This document shows, in pieces, positions 60,879 through 64,000 of a stretch of 64,000 nt of DNA. Source of the DNA: Deltaproteobacteria bacterium (lineage in GTDB: Bacteria; Lernaellota; Lernaellaia; JACKCT01); the NCBI GenBank assembly GCA_027493875.1, contig JAOSJX010000023.1:310001-374000 (forward strand). The letters are read 5' to 3'. The notes below the pieces were generated by a model. It saw nothing but the letters and a program-made list of their open reading frames with translations. It had not been told where the DNA came from and did no database searches. Positions within the stretch are counted from its first letter, which is position 1. The number at the start of each line of letters is the position of its first letter. Position numbers and translations under genes: made by a program.

Positions 60879-61980
60879 GACGCCCTCCTTTCCGCGTCGA
60901 GAATCGTCACGGCGCAGGAATCCGTCGGGAGACCGCGCCATCCCTGAACGAGAACCCGCTCGGCTTCCACCTGGCAAGCCCCCGCCTCGCCGCGAAGCTG
61001 CGCGACGGCTTCGGCGAAGCGTGCTCCGCCGTTTCCTCGAAAAGATCGCCGCCGCCGAGCGAGCCGCCCGCCGGGTTCACGACGACCGCGTCGTCCCCGT
61101 TCACCTGCAACGCTTCCATGTGCATCAATTCCCGATGCGCATACAGATCGGAGACGAAAAACGCATCGATTTCCTCCGCCGGCGTCCCGACGCCCGCGGC
61201 CTCGTAGGCCATTTCCGCGGCGATCTGCGTGCCGGCGGAAACCGAATGATCGCGCCGCTCGAGAATCGACGTCGCCGAACCCCAGCCCGTCGAGGCGATA
61301 AACACCGGCTTGCGCGCGTACTCGCGGGCAAGTTCATCCGTCCCGAGCACCACGACAACCGAACCGTCCGCATGCCGCGCGATCATCTGATCGGTCAACG
61401 GCGCGGCGACCGGCCGCGCGTCCAGCACGCCGTCGATCGTGTAGTCGCCGCCGTAAGGCGCGAGCGGATTGGACAACGCGTTGGACCGGTTCTTCACCAC
61501 CACTTCCGCCACGTCCTCCAGGTCGTAGTCCGACGCCGCGAGGAAACTCTGGAGTTCGATGCCCGCGAGAAAATGCGGCGACACGTCGAAGCGGTTGAAG
61601 ATCGGATCGAAAGCGAAGCGGAGCAATTCATCCTTCGTCAAAATATTGGACGCCTTGGAGTAGCACTCGACCACCACGATGCCGAAGCGTCCCGTGCGGA
61701 TCTGCATCACCGCCGAGGCCAACCCATGCAGAAAATCGCCGGGGATCGTGTACACCGGCTTGCGCACCACGCCGAGTTGGTCGGGAACGTACTCGTCCGC
61801 GATCGAATAACCCGAAATCAGGTCCTCTTCCACCGAAACCGCGCCATCGATCTGGTCGATGCCGATTCCGGCGTCGTTGTAGGCCATCTTGGCCGCTTTC
61901 GCGATCATCTCCCGGTACGACAGACCGGTGGACGTCGGCGTAAAGCCGCACAGGCCGACCCCCATGACAGCGACACCCAT
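60875..61980 (-). CDS. Second thiolase-fold protein without catalytic Cys (frameshifted at end)
   Basis: Start ATG 61980 with AAAGGAGC upstream: GVAVMGVGLCGFTPTSTGLS. Core blocks are GIDQIDGAVSVEEDLISGYS, PGDFLHGLASAVMQIRTGRF, EVVVKNRSNALSNPLAPYGG and DLYAHRELMHMEALQVNGDD. The nucleophile region has no Cys (PGDFLHGLAS), and the C-terminal GHPxGATG block is GGDLFEGNGGAR after adding one G near 61030. The repaired end is LPTDSCAVTILDAERRAS; its stop overlaps the next start (ATGA). About 369 residues. The two thiolase-like products probably form one complex. Confidence 0.75.
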
Positions 61981-62055
61981 GGTTTCGCTCCTTTCCCGCT
62001 GATTTGTTTTCACGAGCCGGCGCGAGCCTGCGCGCGCCGGGCATTGCCCTGTATT

Positions 62056-62463
62056 TCAGCCCGCCAGCGCGGGGCGAACTTCCTGCTCGATAAAGCTGAC
62101 CACGTCTTTGATTTTCGTGCCCGGCGTGAAAAGTTTTTTGACGCCGGACTCAATAAGCTGGGGGATGTCGTCGTCGGGAATGATCCCGCCGCCGAAGAGA
62201 ATCACGTCGCCGAGCCCTTCCTTCTCCATGAGCTGCTTGATCTGGGGGAAAAGATAGTTGTGCGCGCCGGAAAGGATGGACAGGCCGATGGCGTCCACGT
62301 CTTCCTGAATGGCGGCGTTGACGATCATCTGCGGCGTCTGATGGAGCCCGGTATAAATGACTTCGTACCCGGCATCCCGCAACGCCCGGGCGATGACCTT
62401 CGCCCCCCGGTCGTGCCCGTCGAGTCCGGGCTTGCCGATCAGGATGCGTAATTTTCTGTCCAT
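62056..62463 (-). CDS. Methylmalonyl-CoA mutase, cobalamin-binding subunit
   Basis: Intact, 135 residues. B12-binding motif DxHxxG is in [20 protein letters not shown], where His is the lower cobalt ligand. [17 protein letters not shown] and [17 protein letters not shown] are the other nucleotide-tail contacts. It is a free-standing C-terminal subunit, as in archaea and many deltaproteobacteria, and lies 24 bases after the large subunit. Confidence 0.93.
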   Translation of the reverse strand: MDRKLRILIGKPGLDGHDRGAKVIARALRDAGYEVIYTGLHQTPQMIVNAAIQEDVDAIGLSILSGAHNYLFPQIKQLMEKEGLGDVILFGGGIIPDDDIPQLIESGVKKLFTPGTKIKDVVSFIEQEVRPALAG

Positions 62464-62487
62464 GCGGCGTCTCTCCTTCTGCGCGGC

Positions 62488-64000
62488 CTATAGATAGGCC
62501 GGATCGGTATACTCTCCATAAACGGTTTTCAGCCGATTGACAATTTCCCCTTGCGTGCAATAGGCCCGCACGCAATCGAGCACCGCCGGCATCAGATTCG
62601 CCTCCGCGCGCGCATCCGCCTCCAACTTTTCGAGCGCCTTCGCGCAGGCTTCGCCGTCGCGCCTCTCCTTCACCCGGCGCAGCCGGGCGATCTGCCTTTT
62701 CTCGTCCTCGTCCGTGATCTTCAGCAGCGCCACGTCGGCGTCCTCGTCGATGCCGTACTTATTGACCCCGACGACCGTTTTGACGTTGTCGTCCACCTGC
62801 CGTTGGTAGAGGTACGACGCGTTCGAAATTTCTTTTTGCGGATACCCGTTCTCGATCGCCGCGAGCATGCCGCCCATTTCGTCGATCTTCTCGATATACG
62901 CCCGGGCTTCCGCTTCCATCCTGTTGGTGAGCGTCTCGACAAAATAGCTGCCCGCCAGCGGGTCGACGGTGTTGGCGATGCCCGTCTCCTCGGCCAATAT
63001 CTGCTGCGTCCGCAGGGCCACGCGCGCCGAATCCTCGGTCGGGAGCGCGAGCGTTTCATCATAGGAATTCGTGTGGAGGGACTGCGTCCCGCCCATGATG
63101 GCCGCCATCCCCTGCACCGTCGTTCTCACGATATTGTTCAGCGGTTGCTGCGCCGTCAGCGAGCACCCCGCCGTTTGTGAATGGAACCGCAGTTTCCAGG
63201 AATTCGGATTTTTCGCTCCGAAACGCTCTTTCATGTAACGGGCCCAGAGGCGCCGGGCCGCCCGATATTTGGCGACCTCCTCGAAAAAATCGTTGTGCGC
63301 GTTAAAAAAGAACGACAAACGGGGCGCGAACTCGTCCACGTCGAGCCCACGGTCGATGCCCTCCTTGGACGTAAGCCAGCCCGTCGGCGAGGGTAAAAGC
63401 CAGCTCCTGCACGGCCGTGCTGCCGGCCTCGCGGATGTGATAGCCGGAGATCGACACGGTGTTCCACTGCGGCACGTGCCGCGTGCAGTGCTCAATGATA
63501 TCGACGACGAGCTTGAGCGAGGGTTGCGGCGGAAAGATCCAGGTCTTCTGCGCGATGTATTCCTTGAGCATGTCGTTCTGCACGGTGCCGCGCAGCTTGT
63601 CGGGCGGCACGCCTTGCTTCTCGGCGACGGCGATATACATCGCCAGCAGAACGGCCGCCGGGGGATTGATCGTCATGGACGTCGAAATCTTGTCGAGCGG
63701 GATGCCGTCGAAAAGCGTTTCCATGTCCGCGAGCGTGTCGATCGCCACGCCGCAGCGCCCCACCTCGCCGCGCGAGCGTTCGTCGTCGGAATCGCGGCCG
63801 TAGAGCGTCGGAAAGTCGAAGGCGACCGAAAGTCCCGTGCTGCCCTGCGAGAGCAAATAGTGATAACGCTTGTTCGTATCCTCGCTCGTGCCGAAGCCCG
63901 AGAACATGCGCATCGTCCACAGGCGGCCGCGGTACATCGTCGGATGCACGCCCCGCGTAAACGGATACTCGCCCGGCCACCCCAAGTCGGCTTCGACGTC
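62488..64000 (-). CDS. Methylmalonyl-CoA mutase large subunit, 5' end cut by the window (frameshifted)
   Basis: Catalytic TIM-barrel subunit converting methylmalonyl-CoA to succinyl-CoA. Text inside the window begins at [20 protein letters not shown], the usual region near residue 60. [71 protein letters not shown] and [20 protein letters not shown] follow. One frame change near 63375. The start lies beyond position 64000. Together with the B12 subunit it makes the heterodimeric mutase used in propionyl-CoA oxidation. Confidence 0.92.

Noticed and set aside
62488..64000. A truncated mutase gene
   Set aside because: The missing 5' part lies beyond the end of the window, so truncation is only apparent.

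Overview
The window is a GC-rich, gene-dense piece of a Gram-negative bacterial chromosome, about 65 protein genes and four tRNAs (Thr, Val, Pro, Arg). Gene content points to a deltaproteobacterium-like lineage (Myxococcota, Desulfobacterota or a related candidate phylum). The evidence is PBP1B with a UB2H domain, NlpD, BamB, an AgmX/PglI domain, Mpl (meso-diaminopimelate peptidoglycan), two IHF/HU proteins, a lipoprotein-rich complement and split-subunit methylmalonyl-CoA mutase. This is inferred from gene content only.

About two thirds of the protein genes, including essential ones (thrS, rpmI, rplT, pheT, recG, sucC), are interrupted by +1/-1 shifts, nearly all in short mononucleotide runs. 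The reading resumes in another frame with family motifs in order. I read this as uncorrected sequencing or assembly error, so each such gene is annotated over its whole span as one CDS with the breaks described.

Layout. 26-6571 (+): tRNA-Thr, PBP1B with a TPR lipoprotein resembling a PBP1B activator, and a Lon-family protease. 6568-9364 (-): an outer-membrane protein, cysteine desulfurase and a His-rich metal transporter. 9555-20877 (+): tRNA-Val, the E. coli-like block thrS-infC(ATT start)-rpmI-rplT-pheS-pheT-ihfA-merR, tRNA-Pro, surE-pcm-dedA-nlpD, and apt. 20949-28270 (-): a muropeptide-recycling block (ldcA, serine hydrolase, mpl), a possible DHH protein, cysE, and two exported proteins. 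28352-29693 (+): an orphan lipoprotein.

29690-42772 (-): a long run with a hydrolase, D-amino-acid transaminase, cyclophilin, pyrR-pyrB-pyrC, recG, lipA and hom-thrC-apgM. 42904-43676 (+): an orphan zinc-ribbon membrane protein. 43677-64000 (-): an AgmX-type protein, sucCD, an IHF/HU protein, a CHASE2 adenylate cyclase beside a metallo-beta-lactamase-fold cyclic-nucleotide phosphodiesterase, tRNA-Arg, bamB with a YfgM-like TPR protein, VanZ, bifunctional nuclease, miaB, the AMMECR1/MEMO pair, HEAT and HIT proteins. At the right edge are two thiolase-fold proteins without the catalytic cysteine, one fused to two DUF35 domains, next to both methylmalonyl-CoA mutase subunits.

The most interesting points are the thiolase-like/DUF35/mutase cluster, the candidate LpoP-like activator after PBP1B, the cyclase-phosphodiesterase pair, an ApgM-family gene where homoserine kinase is expected, and the ATT start of infC.
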